Assembly (NCBI RefSeq): GCF_031432425.1
Contig: NZ_JAVKPH010000047.1
Coordinates: 1 to 19,528 of the forward strand
Direction of reading: 5' to 3'
Length of the DNA stretch: 19,528 nucleotides
From: Ruixingdingia sedimenti
Lineage (GTDB): Bacteria; Pseudomonadota; Alphaproteobacteria; Rhodobacterales; Rhodobacteraceae
Under the pieces are notes generated by a model. The model searched no databases. It was not told the origin of the DNA and saw only the letters and a list, made by a program, of their open reading frames with translations. Every line of letters begins with the position of its first letter. The first letter of the stretch is position 1. Below are positions 5,336 to 11,931 of the stretch, piece after piece. Made by a program: the position numbers and the translations under genes.

Positions 5336-6756
5336 GGCTCGGCGTCCCAGAGTGCGTCGCAGACGGCCTGCTTGAACTGATCGGGGCCGAGAATGTTACC
5401 GCGATCGACGGTGAAGCGCGGTGCTGTCCAGAGTGCACGGGCATAGTCCTTCCCGCCCCACTTCACCTCGTGCCGGGTCCAGCCCAGTTCCGTCATCATG
5501 TGACGAAGGGCGTTGGGGCTGATGCGCAACTCGTCACGAACATAGGTGCGCAGGTCTTGTTCGGTGATGGCGGGCCGGTTCTCTCTGCCGAGGTACTCCT
5601 TGAGTTGCTGGGTGGTGGCCGAGATCCCGTGGGCCAGCAGTTGCTTCATGAGCGGGGTGCCGTGAACGTCCGTGTTGAGCGTCTTCGGGTCGAAGTCGGG
5701 GGCAAGCTGGCGTCGTAGGAGGTAGTGGTAGAGGGCGGCCAGCATGCCGGGATCTTGCAGGGCGTCGTTGACCTGTTTGACCCATTGGGCAAAGAACTGG
5801 GCCCGGGGGCCTGTAGCATGACCGTCATGGGCGACGTCGAGGATGTAGAAGCGCCGTTCCCCGGCCTCCAGCCAGAGAGGCAGATGGTTGGTGGTCATCA
5901 GGAAGCAGGCGTGGAGCGGGACTTTCTCGACATCCCGCCCCTTGCGTTCCGCGGTGGTGAAGGGTTCGGTGATGAGAGTCTTGAGCTTGTTGCCGATGTC
6001 CGAGGCGGGGCGCAGGTTGACCTCTTCGCAGACGATGAGCTTGCGATTGAGGATGGGGCCGTTGAACTTGCCCGCGACCTTCTCGATGTTGTTCTCGATC
6101 GAGGTGTTGTCGTGGCCGAAGAGGGCGGCGGCGATGTTGGCAAAGGTTGATTTGCCCGTGCCCTTCTCCCTGGAGTAGAGCAGGATGGCCCAGTTTGGCT
6201 TGCTACCCTCGTTCTGCAGGCACCACGTCAGCCAGTCGAGGACGCGGGATCGCTCCTTCTCGTCCTTGAAGAGCAGGTGGAAGAAGAACCGGAAGGGAGC
6301 TTCCCCCCGTTCTGTCGCGAAGTGGCTGCGGTATTCCGGGGCCTTCCAGGCGTTCAACACGAACTGGCCGCTTTCCAGTTGGATGCGACGGGCGGGGTTG
6401 CCGGGGAAGGGCAGGATGGTGCCGGTCCAGACGGGGATGGAGCGGAACTGATCGGGGTTGTTCTGGACGATGGCGGTATCGAAGACCTGCCTGATGATCG
6501 CCCTGGAGACCGGATTGCCGTTGTTGAGTCTCTGGGCGGGGGTGAGGAAGGCGCGCTGCAGGTCGTCGCGTGACATCGCCTCGGCGGGACGGTCGACGTG
6601 GTAGAAGCGGTTCTCGCGGCGGACATAGCTGGTGGCGAGAAGCCGGATCAGTTGGTCTGTCAGTGTGCTGTCCGTGAGCGGGACAGGCAGAAGGGCTGTG
6701 GATAAAGCTGGTAGTAGTGGGTCCTGGGTTGGGGTTGGTGGGTCGAGTGATGTCAT
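5332..6756 (-). CDS. SF3 replicative helicase, D5/DUF5906-like (474 aa)
   Basis: The ATPase core shows Walker A at 196-204 (EKGTGKST), Walker B at 239-246 (KLIVCEEV), SF3 motif C at 285-291 (FLMTTNH) and an arginine finger at 301-302 (GERRF). The layout matches the NrS-1/DUF5906 and D5-type helicases of phages and integrative elements, which unwind DNA at the element origin as hexamers. The C-terminal ~120 residues look like winged-helix DNA-binding segments. The N-terminal ~130 residues contain no archaeo-eukaryotic primase acidic motif that I can see, so priming would have to come from elsewhere. TTTGGAG lies 5 nt upstream of the ATG. It is the first gene of a two-gene minus-strand operon with the HNH gene, convergent with the integrase operon. 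Confidence 0.88.
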   Translation of the reverse strand: MTSLDPPTPTQDPLLPALSTALLPVPLTDSTLTDQLIRLLATSYVRRENRFYHVDRPAEAMSRDDLQRAFLTPAQRLNNGNPVSRAIIRQVFDTAIVQNNPDQFRSIPVWTGTILPFPGNPARRIQLESGQFVLNAWKAPEYRSHFATERGEAPFRFFFHLLFKDEKERSRVLDWLTWCLQNEGSKPNWAILLYSREKGTGKSTFANIAAALFGHDNTSIENNIEKVAGKFNGPILNRKLIVCEEVNLRPASDIGNKLKTLITEPFTTAERKGRDVEKVPLHACFLMTTNHLPLWLEAGERRFYILDVAHDGHATGPRAQFFAQWVKQVNDALQDPGMLAALYHYLLRRQLAPDFDPKTLNTDVHGTPLMKQLLAHGISATTQQLKEYLGRENRPAITEQDLRTYVRDELRISPNALRHMMTELGWTRHEVKWGGKDYARALWTAPRFTVDRGNILGPDQFKQAVCDALWDAEP

Positions 6757-7048
6757 TGGTACTCCAAATAGAAAAGTTTGCGCATCCCCCGGAACGGCCT
6801 TCGGGGAACAGAAGCCAGTCCCGTTGAAGGGGCTCGGCCAAGGGAAGCGGTGAAATGGTTATCGGGGCGCATGGGGGGTGACCCATACAAGGTATGAGAT
6901 GGTGCTCTGGCATGGGTCTATCAAGGCGTGGCTTCGCCCCCGCGGCACGGTCGTTTGCGACTCCCCCACCACCCGACTGGGGCACCCGTTGGGGCAAACC
7001 ATCCGCCAGCGTCACCGCTAACTGCCTGAGAACCAACGCCGCAATGAT
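6757..7048. other. Noncoding right end of element 1
   Basis: No convincing gene is seen. The interval holds the upstream region of the helicase gene and the conserved right-end motif at 6949-6996. A GC-rich inverted repeat, CCGGAACGGCCTTCGGGG, lies near 6789-6806. The helicase promoter should read leftward from here, but I could not fix a clear -35/-10 pair. Confidence 0.5.
6949..6996 (+). repeat. Right-end motif of element 1 (48 bp)
   Basis: It matches 13575-13622 at 45 of 48 positions, although the sequences on both sides are unrelated. It starts GGTCGTTTGCGACTCCC, which includes a small GTCG/CGAC inverted repeat. It ends with TGGGGCA and TTGGGGCA spaced like the left-end hexamers. It is probably the right arm recognised by the integrase or an excision factor. 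Confidence 0.55.
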
Positions 7049-7072
7049 TTGGCTGGGGCGCTAGGATTCGAA
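7049..7072 (+). repeat. Attachment site between elements 1 and 2 (tRNA-Gln 3'-end remnant)
   Basis: These 24 bp are identical to 13697-13720 in the tRNA gene. On the minus strand they encode the CCA end, the acceptor 3' strand and the T-loop TTCGAAT portion. Similarity stops just after, so this is not a full tRNA. It is the right att site of element 1 and the left att site of element 2. Confidence 0.88.
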
Positions 7073-7087
7073 GCTCCAGGTTGGGCT

Positions 7088-7149
7088 GGTACCGGAAAGC
7101 TGCCGGGGCTGGTGGGGTTGGGGCAACGGTTGGGGCGGTTGGCGGAGGG
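7088..7149 (+). repeat. Left-end block of element 2 with candidate integrase arm sites
   Basis: The near-identical counterpart of 120-180. TGGGGCAACGGTTGGGGC stands at 7119-7136. It begins about 15 bp inside the attachment site, a suitable distance for integrase arm binding. That function is inferred from position and from repetition at both ends. Confidence 0.4.
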
Positions 7150-7153
7150 GAGA

Positions 7154-7213
7154 AATAAGCGTTGCTTTGAAGGAATCGCCTGCCTAACGTGACGTTTGAT
7201 CAACTGGTGGGTC
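7154..7213 (+). promoter_or_regulatory. Conserved promoter/operator region of RTX gene copy 2
   Basis: Identical over 60 nt to 186-245, with the same TTGCTT/TAACGT pair and the AACGTGACGTT inverted repeat at 7186-7196. Both RTX genes are therefore probably under the same control. Confidence 0.4.
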
Positions 7214-7299
7214 CTCCACCTTGCTGTGACGCTGGAGACTGCGGAACATCCCGGCCTGTCGGGTGGTGATGTGCGGTTCACGATTTGAAGGAGACGAGA

Positions 7300-9726
7300 A
7301 TGGTCATGCCAATTATTGCCGATATCATACTTCAGGGGATGCCAGGAGATTTTTTTGACTCCAATCCGCAGATCACGGCGCTCGACGGTGGCGGGTTTGT
7401 GGTCACATGGCAGGCTATTGTTACTGGTATGTATACCGGTTCAGCCAACACTGATGTGTTCGTCCAGCAGTTCGATGCTGACGGTGCAGTCATGGGCCCA
7501 GCGGTCCGCTTGCAGGGGGTTGTTGGAATGCGGGATACGGTTCCGCAGGTAACGTCTCTAGCGGGTGGTGGATTTGCAGTCACATGGATGGGAGATGTTC
7601 TCCCGACCGAACTCGAACACCCCGCCGATATCTTTGTGCAGCTGTTTTCCACTGATGGCTCGATGCAAGGCAGTCCGGTGCGTCTGCAGGGGATGATGGG
7701 GATGTGGGACTATGATCCTCAGATCACTGGCCTGGAAGGCGGCGGGTTTGTGGTCGCATGGTATGGTCAAGTCCCTGGAGTGACCGATAGTAATGTTTTC
7801 GTGCAGCGGTTTGACGCCGATGGTGCGACTTTGGGCAACCCGATTCGCCTTCAGGGGATGGCAGGTCTACTTTGGGATGGTTCTCCCCAAATTGCAGCAC
7901 TTGATGGCGGTGGATTCGTTGTGACCTGGACTGGTAATACGTCTGACGGTCAGAGCGCTGATGTCTTTATGCAGCGCTTTGATGCTGAAGGCTCCGCTGT
8001 GGGTAGTTTGGCTCGCCTGCAGGGCATGGCTGGGAGCTTCGGGGATGGTTCTCCCCAAATTGCAGCACTTGATGGCGGTGGATTCGTTGTGACCTGGACT
8101 GGTAATACGTCTGACGGTCAGAGCGCTGATGTCTTTATGCAGCGCTTTGATGCTGAAGGCTCCGCTGTGGGTAGTTTGGCTCGCCTGCAGGGCATGGCTG
8201 GGAGCTTCGGGGATGGCCCCTCACAGATCATTTCGCTTGACGGTGGTGGGCTGGTGGTCGTGTGGGGAGGTGATACATCCGACGGGCAGGGCACCGACAT
8301 TTTCGTTCAGCGGTTTGATGCTGACGGCGCGATGGTAGGCGGAGTGGTGCGCCTGCAGGGGGTGGCGGGGTATCTGCGGGATATGGCTCCCCAAGTTACT
8401 GCGCTCGACGGCGGAGGATTCGTAGTTGCTTGGTATGCCGATACCTCCACCTGGCGCGGATACGACATCATCGTTCAGCGATTTGATGCTGACGGTGTTG
8501 CAATAGGCGACATGGTACTCTTGCAGGGCGCGGCGGGTTATTACCTGGACGATTTTGTGCCGCAGATTACCGCGCTTGACGGGGGAGGATTCGTAGTCAC
8601 GTGGTACGGTCAGACCACCGACGGTCAAAGCTATGACATCTTCGTTCAGCGTTTCGATGCTGATGGAACTCCCATCAGTATGAACTATACGCCGATTGGT
8701 GAGGTCGCGATTAGCGGTCTTGTGCGACAGGGCGAGGTGCTGATAGCCGAGACTTCTACCATAGCAGATGCCGATGGACTAGGTTACTTCAGCTATCAGT
8801 GGTTTGCCGATGGGGTCGCGATATCCGGCGCCACGGGGGGGACCTATATACCCGGCTATGCACAGATCGGGCAGGAAATTACCGTTCAGATCAGCTACAC
8901 CGACCGGCAGGGCACCAGTGAGAGCCTGACCAGTGCGCCGACAGTTCCGGTGGATTTCGGGGTGAGCTTCGAAAGTGCGGAGACGTTCGTGCTGCCGGAC
9001 AACGGACATACAACGGACCTGACCCTGATCGGCAGCGCGGGTATCGATGGGACGGGCAACACGCTCGACAACCTGCTGGTGGGGAATCGGGGCAACAACG
9101 GCCTGTTCGGTGGCGCCGGGAATGACACACTGCAGGGCGATGCGGGGAACGATACGCTCAATGGCGACGACGGCGGCGACCTGCTGTACGGCGGTGCGGG
9201 GGATGACCTTATGTTCGGCGGCCAGGGCTCCGACACGCTGCGGGGCGAGGCCGGGGCCGACACGCTGCGGGGCGGGGGCCTGCGCGATCTGCTCTATGGC
9301 GGGGCGCAAAGCGATCTGTTGCAGGGCGACGGCGGCAACGACGCGCTGTTCGGTGGCGGTGGGGCGGACATGCTCTACGGCGGCGAGGGTAACGACCGGC
9401 TGGTGGGTGGTACGGGCAAGGACGTGCTCTATGGCGGGGCGGGGGCGGACCAGTTCGTGTTCCGCTCGGCAGCCGAGGCGGGGGGTGGTGGTGGCCGCGA
9501 CGTGATCGCCGACTTCGAGGTCGGGCTGGACAAGATCAACCTGCGCCTGATGCAGGACGGGCTGAGCTTCATTGGCAGCGCGGCGTTCAGCGGGACGGCG
9601 GGGCAGGTGCGCTACCATCAAGGCACGTCACTGGTGCAGGGCGACCTGGACGGCGACGGGGTGGCCGACTTCGCCATAGAGGTGACGGGATCGCTGGCGC
9701 TGACGGCGGCGGACTTCCTGTTGTAG
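7300..9726 (+). CDS. Secreted RTX-like calcium-binding repeat protein, copy 2 (808 aa)
   Basis: Same architecture as copy 1: eight ~56-residue ALDGGGFVVTW/DIFVQRFDADG repeats, an Ig-like domain (YQWFADGVAISGATGGTY), an RTX beta-roll and a serralysin-like C-terminus (DVIADFEVGLDKINL ... ADFLL). A calcium-binding exoprotein sent out by a type I system encoded elsewhere is expected. The ATG at 7300 follows GAAGGAGA by 5 nt; an in-frame TTG at 7285 is less likely. Two neighbouring repeats are identical at DNA level over a 168-bp unit (7874-8216), a recent tandem duplication. The 5' part (to ~8900) uses many more A/T-ending codons than the 3' part, which is as GC-rich as copy 1. This suggests a mosaic origin. 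Confidence 0.9.
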   Translation: MVMPIIADIILQGMPGDFFDSNPQITALDGGGFVVTWQAIVTGMYTGSANTDVFVQQFDADGAVMGPAVRLQGVVGMRDTVPQVTSLAGGGFAVTWMGDVLPTELEHPADIFVQLFSTDGSMQGSPVRLQGMMGMWDYDPQITGLEGGGFVVAWYGQVPGVTDSNVFVQRFDADGATLGNPIRLQGMAGLLWDGSPQIAALDGGGFVVTWTGNTSDGQSADVFMQRFDAEGSAVGSLARLQGMAGSFGDGSPQIAALDGGGFVVTWTGNTSDGQSADVFMQRFDAEGSAVGSLARLQGMAGSFGDGPSQIISLDGGGLVVVWGGDTSDGQGTDIFVQRFDADGAMVGGVVRLQGVAGYLRDMAPQVTALDGGGFVVAWYADTSTWRGYDIIVQRFDADGVAIGDMVLLQGAAGYYLDDFVPQITALDGGGFVVTWYGQTTDGQSYDIFVQRFDADGTPISMNYTPIGEVAISGLVRQGEVLIAETSTIADADGLGYFSYQWFADGVAISGATGGTYIPGYAQIGQEITVQISYTDRQGTSESLTSAPTVPVDFGVSFESAETFVLPDNGHTTDLTLIGSAGIDGTGNTLDNLLVGNRGNNGLFGGAGNDTLQGDAGNDTLNGDDGGDLLYGGAGDDLMFGGQGSDTLRGEAGADTLRGGGLRDLLYGGAQSDLLQGDGGNDALFGGGGADMLYGGEGNDRLVGGTGKDVLYGGAGADQFVFRSAAEAGGGGGRDVIADFEVGLDKINLRLMQDGLSFIGSAAFSGTAGQVRYHQGTSLVQGDLDGDGVADFAIEVTGSLALTAADFLL
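7874..8216 (+). repeat. Tandem 168-bp repeat inside RTX copy 2
   Basis: The unit at 7874-8041 is repeated without mismatch at 8042-8209, and identity continues a few bases further. The unit is 56 codons, so the reading frame is preserved and one structural repeat is added. Other repeats in the protein are clearly diverged, so this duplication is recent. Confidence 0.93.
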
Positions 9727-9753
9727 GCGGGGCGGTCCCCAAAACTGAGGATC

Positions 9754-9787
9754 CTCCTGTATCTGAATAAAGAAGCAGAAACAGGAG
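9754..9787 (+). promoter_or_regulatory. Hairpin able to mask the ribosome binding site of the small hydrophobic peptide (copy 2)
   Basis: CTCCTGT (9754-9760) pairs perfectly with ACAGGAG (9781-9787), which contains the AGGAG of the small peptide gene. An inner TCTG/CAGA pairing is also possible. Copy 1 has the same outer CTCCT/AGGAG pairing with a different interior, so the structure is conserved better than the sequence. Confidence 0.5.
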
Positions 9788-9793
9788 CTTGTG

Positions 9794-9934
9794 ATGATCG
9801 GTCTTCTTCTGGCCCTCGGCGTTGCCGGGGGTTTTCTTTTTGCCCCGTATGTCTCGCTGGCCGTGGCGCTGGTGGTGCTGATCCCGAAGGGGTGGGTTCT
9901 GGGGCTGTTCGTCCTGCTGTTCGGGGGACGGTGA
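9794..9934 (+). CDS. Small hydrophobic membrane peptide, copy 2 (46 aa)
   Basis: Homologue of the 45-aa peptide of element 1. It has the same GVAGGFLFAPY core, then SLAVALVVLIPKGWVLGLF, ending FGGR. Two hydrophobic stretches separated by a Pro-Lys turn suggest a small inner-membrane protein. The ATG at 9794 is 6 nt after AGGAG; an in-frame GTG at 9791 would be too close. It lies 67 bp after the RTX stop. Differences between copies preserve hydrophobicity and frame, which supports coding. No function can be assigned. Confidence 0.6.
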   Translation: MIGLLLALGVAGGFLFAPYVSLAVALVVLIPKGWVLGLFVLLFGGR

Positions 9935-10029
9935 CGGAGGTTCCATGAAGGCCAGTGCTGCCCGGCAGGGACCCCCGGTTTCCCTCTAACCCGAAGAACC
10001 TGAACACCAAATCAACGGAACTCTCAGAC

Positions 10030-10047
10030 CTGGGGCAAAGGCCCCAG
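10030..10047 (+). promoter_or_regulatory. Stem-loop just upstream of the integrase ribosome binding site (copy 2)
   Basis: The same perfect CTGGGGC/GCCCCAG stem with an AAAG loop as in element 1, directly followed by AAGGAGG. From about 10025 the leader is identical between copies, while the sequence before it differs by substitutions and gaps. Confidence 0.45.
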
Positions 10048-10058
10048 AAGGAGGACGC

Positions 10059-11267
10059 ATGTCCGTACGTATCCAGTATGCCTATCTCAAACAGCAGACG
10101 TGGCTTTACCGCCGGAACTACCCCAAGGACCTGCAGGGGGTGTTGGGGCAGGCACTGAAGCAGTCGTTGAAGACGGGGGATGCCCGGGTGGCCAAGGCGC
10201 GGGCAGCCGAGGTCAACGCCAAGTATGAGGAGATCATAGCCAAGGCCAAGGCGGGTCTGGCGGTCGAGAAGCCGAAGCCTGTTACCGTGGTGGCCCCGGT
10301 GTTTGCGCCCGTGACGATGATCGGCAAGGTGACGGTGGCGGACCTGGCCAAGGCCTACCTGAACCGCCGGTCGAACGAGTTGCAGCACGGGGGCTTCAAG
10401 TCGGTCAGGTTCTCGGTCGGGCTCTTTGTCTCGGTCTACGGGGGCAGGGCTATCGGAACGCTGACCCGGGAGGACGGGCTGAGCTTCATCCGCAAGGTGG
10501 CGCAACTGGGCCGACATGTCGGGAAGTCCTGCAAGACGAAGGGCTATGGGCTGGACCGGTTGGTGGCAGCGAGCGAGGGGGAGACGATCAGCCCCCAGAC
10601 CCAGCGTCGGATCGTAAGGCAGGTCGGACACTTTCTGGACTGGGCGGTGTACGAGGGGCAGCTTGGCAGCAATCCCTTCACGACGGTGCGGGTGGAAGCC
10701 AAGGGCAAGGTGAACCGCTACGAGGCAATGACGGAGGAGGAGGTGCGTCGTCTGCTTGCCCTGGAGGATCCCCGGATCGGGGCGGTGCTGCGGGTCTGCC
10801 TGCTGTCGGGGATGCGGGCCGGGGAAGCTGCCGGGCTGGTGCGGGAGGATCTGGTCTGGAAGGGCAATCTCGGCTGGTTTGCCTGGATCCGGCCCAACGA
10901 GGTCCGAAGCCTCAAGACCGAAGCGGCGGAACGGGTGGTTCCCTTGCACTCGGCGCTGACCCCGGTGCTTGCCCAGTGTCCTCAGTCGGGTCGGCTGTTT
11001 CCGGGGCTGTCAGTCAACATGGTGACCAAGCGGTTTGCGGAGATGCGGAAGGCAGCGGGGATCGGCAGGCCGGGGGTGGTGTTCCATAGCACGAGGAAGT
11101 GGTTCGTGACCCAGTGCGAGCGGGCGGGGGTGCCGGAACACTTCACCGCCTCGATCGTGGGCCACCAGTCTGCCCGGTCCGAGAACCGGATGACCTATGG
11201 CATCTACTCCGCCGGGATCAGCGACGAGCAGAAGCGCGGGATCGTCGAGAAGGTTGGGCTGCCATGA
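10059..11267 (+). CDS. Tyrosine recombinase/integrase, copy 2 (402 aa)
   Basis: The same length and layout as the first integrase: DUF6538-like N-terminus, core-binding region, and a catalytic domain with Arg253 (SGMRAGE), Lys286, His343-x-x-Arg346 (HSTR), His369 (GHQS) and Tyr380/Tyr383 (MTYGIYS). All catalytic positions are intact, so the enzyme should be active. The first ~70 and last ~70 residues are almost the same as in copy 1. Residues ~137-240 and ~296-335 differ substantially, although both elements use the same attachment sequence. It is coupled to the next gene by an ATGA overlap. Confidence 0.95.
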   Translation: MSVRIQYAYLKQQTWLYRRNYPKDLQGVLGQALKQSLKTGDARVAKARAAEVNAKYEEIIAKAKAGLAVEKPKPVTVVAPVFAPVTMIGKVTVADLAKAYLNRRSNELQHGGFKSVRFSVGLFVSVYGGRAIGTLTREDGLSFIRKVAQLGRHVGKSCKTKGYGLDRLVAASEGETISPQTQRRIVRQVGHFLDWAVYEGQLGSNPFTTVRVEAKGKVNRYEAMTEEEVRRLLALEDPRIGAVLRVCLLSGMRAGEAAGLVREDLVWKGNLGWFAWIRPNEVRSLKTEAAERVVPLHSALTPVLAQCPQSGRLFPGLSVNMVTKRFAEMRKAAGIGRPGVVFHSTRKWFVTQCERAGVPEHFTASIVGHQSARSENRMTYGIYSAGISDEQKRGIVEKVGLP

Positions 11268-11455
11268 ACCCGATTCCGGATATCGAGGCGTTCGAGGAGC
11301 GGGCCGCTGTCATGCAATATGATGGCGGCCTTTCTCGTTCCCGGGCCGAGGATGCAGCGGCAAGGGCTCAGGGGTTCCGGGATGCTGCGGCGTACTGGCA
11401 GGCGCTGGCGGACTACGTGGTGACGAAGCGGTGGGGAGGGCAGGCGGATGGCTGA
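11264..11455 (+). CDS. Small conserved protein of the integrase operon, copy 2 (63 aa)
   Basis: It starts at the ATGA overlapping the integrase stop and begins MNPIPDIEAFEERAAVMQYD, with the same GGLSRSRAED motif and the C-terminal YVVTKRWGGQADG. A longer in-frame open frame exists upstream inside the integrase gene, but homology to the first copy fixes this start. The end overlaps the next gene by 8 bp. Function is unknown; a recombinase accessory role is a guess from position only. Confidence 0.7.
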   Translation: MNPIPDIEAFEERAAVMQYDGGLSRSRAEDAAARAQGFRDAAAYWQALADYVVTKRWGGQADG

Positions 11456-11735
11456 GGTGCTGGAGGTCTACCCGCTGGTGCTGCGGGCAGGGCGCTGGTG
11501 GTTTCCCTTTGGCCGGGAAGCAACGGCGGAGGCGATTGCCGCTGTCTGGCGGTCGGACTGTCAGGTGGTGTTCCTCGGACCCAACGGCGGCAGCTTTGCC
11601 TATGACGTGGACGAGGCAGGGCAGGAGATGGTTCGGCTGGACTACGGGGCTTGGGCTCCGCTGGAGGGAACCCGGCTGTCCCCGTGGCAGAACGAGGCGC
11701 TGGGGCTGGTTCTGGCGGCGGTGGAGGAACTGTAG
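11448..11735 (+). CDS. Conserved hypothetical protein of the integrase operon, copy 2 (95 aa)
   Basis: It is near-identical to the 95-aa protein of element 1: same first 20 residues, CQVVFLGPNGGSFAYDVDEA and an identical last 15 residues. No domain is recognised. It ends just before the UUCG-loop terminator. The matching lengths and preserved overlaps in both elements indicate a functional third gene of the integrase operon. Confidence 0.7.
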   Translation: MAEVLEVYPLVLRAGRWWFPFGREATAEAIAAVWRSDCQVVFLGPNGGSFAYDVDEAGQEMVRLDYGAWAPLEGTRLSPWQNEALGLVLAAVEEL

Positions 11736-11741
11736 CAACTT

Positions 11742-11790
11742 CCCTCGGTGGCTTCGGCTGCCGGGGGGCCTTTCACTTCGCTTTCTTTTT
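11742..11790 (+). terminator. Rho-independent terminator of the integrase operon (copy 2)
   Basis: An 11-bp stem, 11742-11752 with 11757-11767, closes the same UUCG loop. A C-to-T change at 11745 turns one G-C pair into G-U and so keeps the fold. CTTTCTTTTT follows at 11781-11790. Confidence 0.8.
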
Positions 11791-11818
11791 GCAGCTAGGG
11801 CAGGGGGTTAGGTATAAG
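11789..11818 (+). promoter_or_regulatory. Candidate promoter of the polymerase-like gene
   Basis: TTGCAG (11789-11794) and TATAAG (11813-11818) are 18 bp apart, just after the integrase-operon terminator. This would start a leader of roughly 105 nt containing the conserved block and then the wHTH/palm gene. Confidence 0.45.
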
Positions 11819-11888
11819 TAATGGAGGAGGAGGGTCCCGGTATGTGATCGAGGGAGAGAACGGTTGAGGTGGGGGAAGTATGGTCTGA
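11798..11888 (+). repeat. 91-nt noncoding block identical in both elements (copy 2)
   Basis: Identical to 4778-4868. Here it lies between the integrase terminator and the replication-type gene. An in-frame GTG at 11869 inside it could start that gene, but in element 1 the same bases lead nowhere, so it is more likely noncoding. Confidence 0.6.
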
Positions 11889-11931
11889 ACGTCAGTCTTT
11901 TCGTGGGAAGGTTGGGGGGGAGGTAAACGAG

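Larger units (their letters stand above)
114..7072 (+). mobile_element. Integrative element 1 (tRNA-Gln associated, SF3 helicase type)
   Basis: The left boundary is placed where similarity to the second element begins (114 aligns with 7082). The right boundary is the 24-bp tRNA 3'-end repeat at 7049-7072. Contents in order are an RTX-like protein, a small hydrophobic peptide, a tyrosine recombinase, two small unknown proteins, a terminator, a conserved noncoding block, then an HNH protein and an SF3 helicase on the opposite strand. No capsid, terminase, conjugation or partition genes are visible, so it is not a complete phage or ICE. It could be a satellite or a self-replicating integrative element. 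The expected tRNA-derived repeat at its left end was not found. Confidence 0.75.

Noticed and set aside
7300..9726. CRISPR-like regular repeats in the RTX genes
   Set aside because: The periodicity is 168 bp and in frame, and encodes protein repeats. There are no short palindromic repeats with unique spacers and no cas genes.
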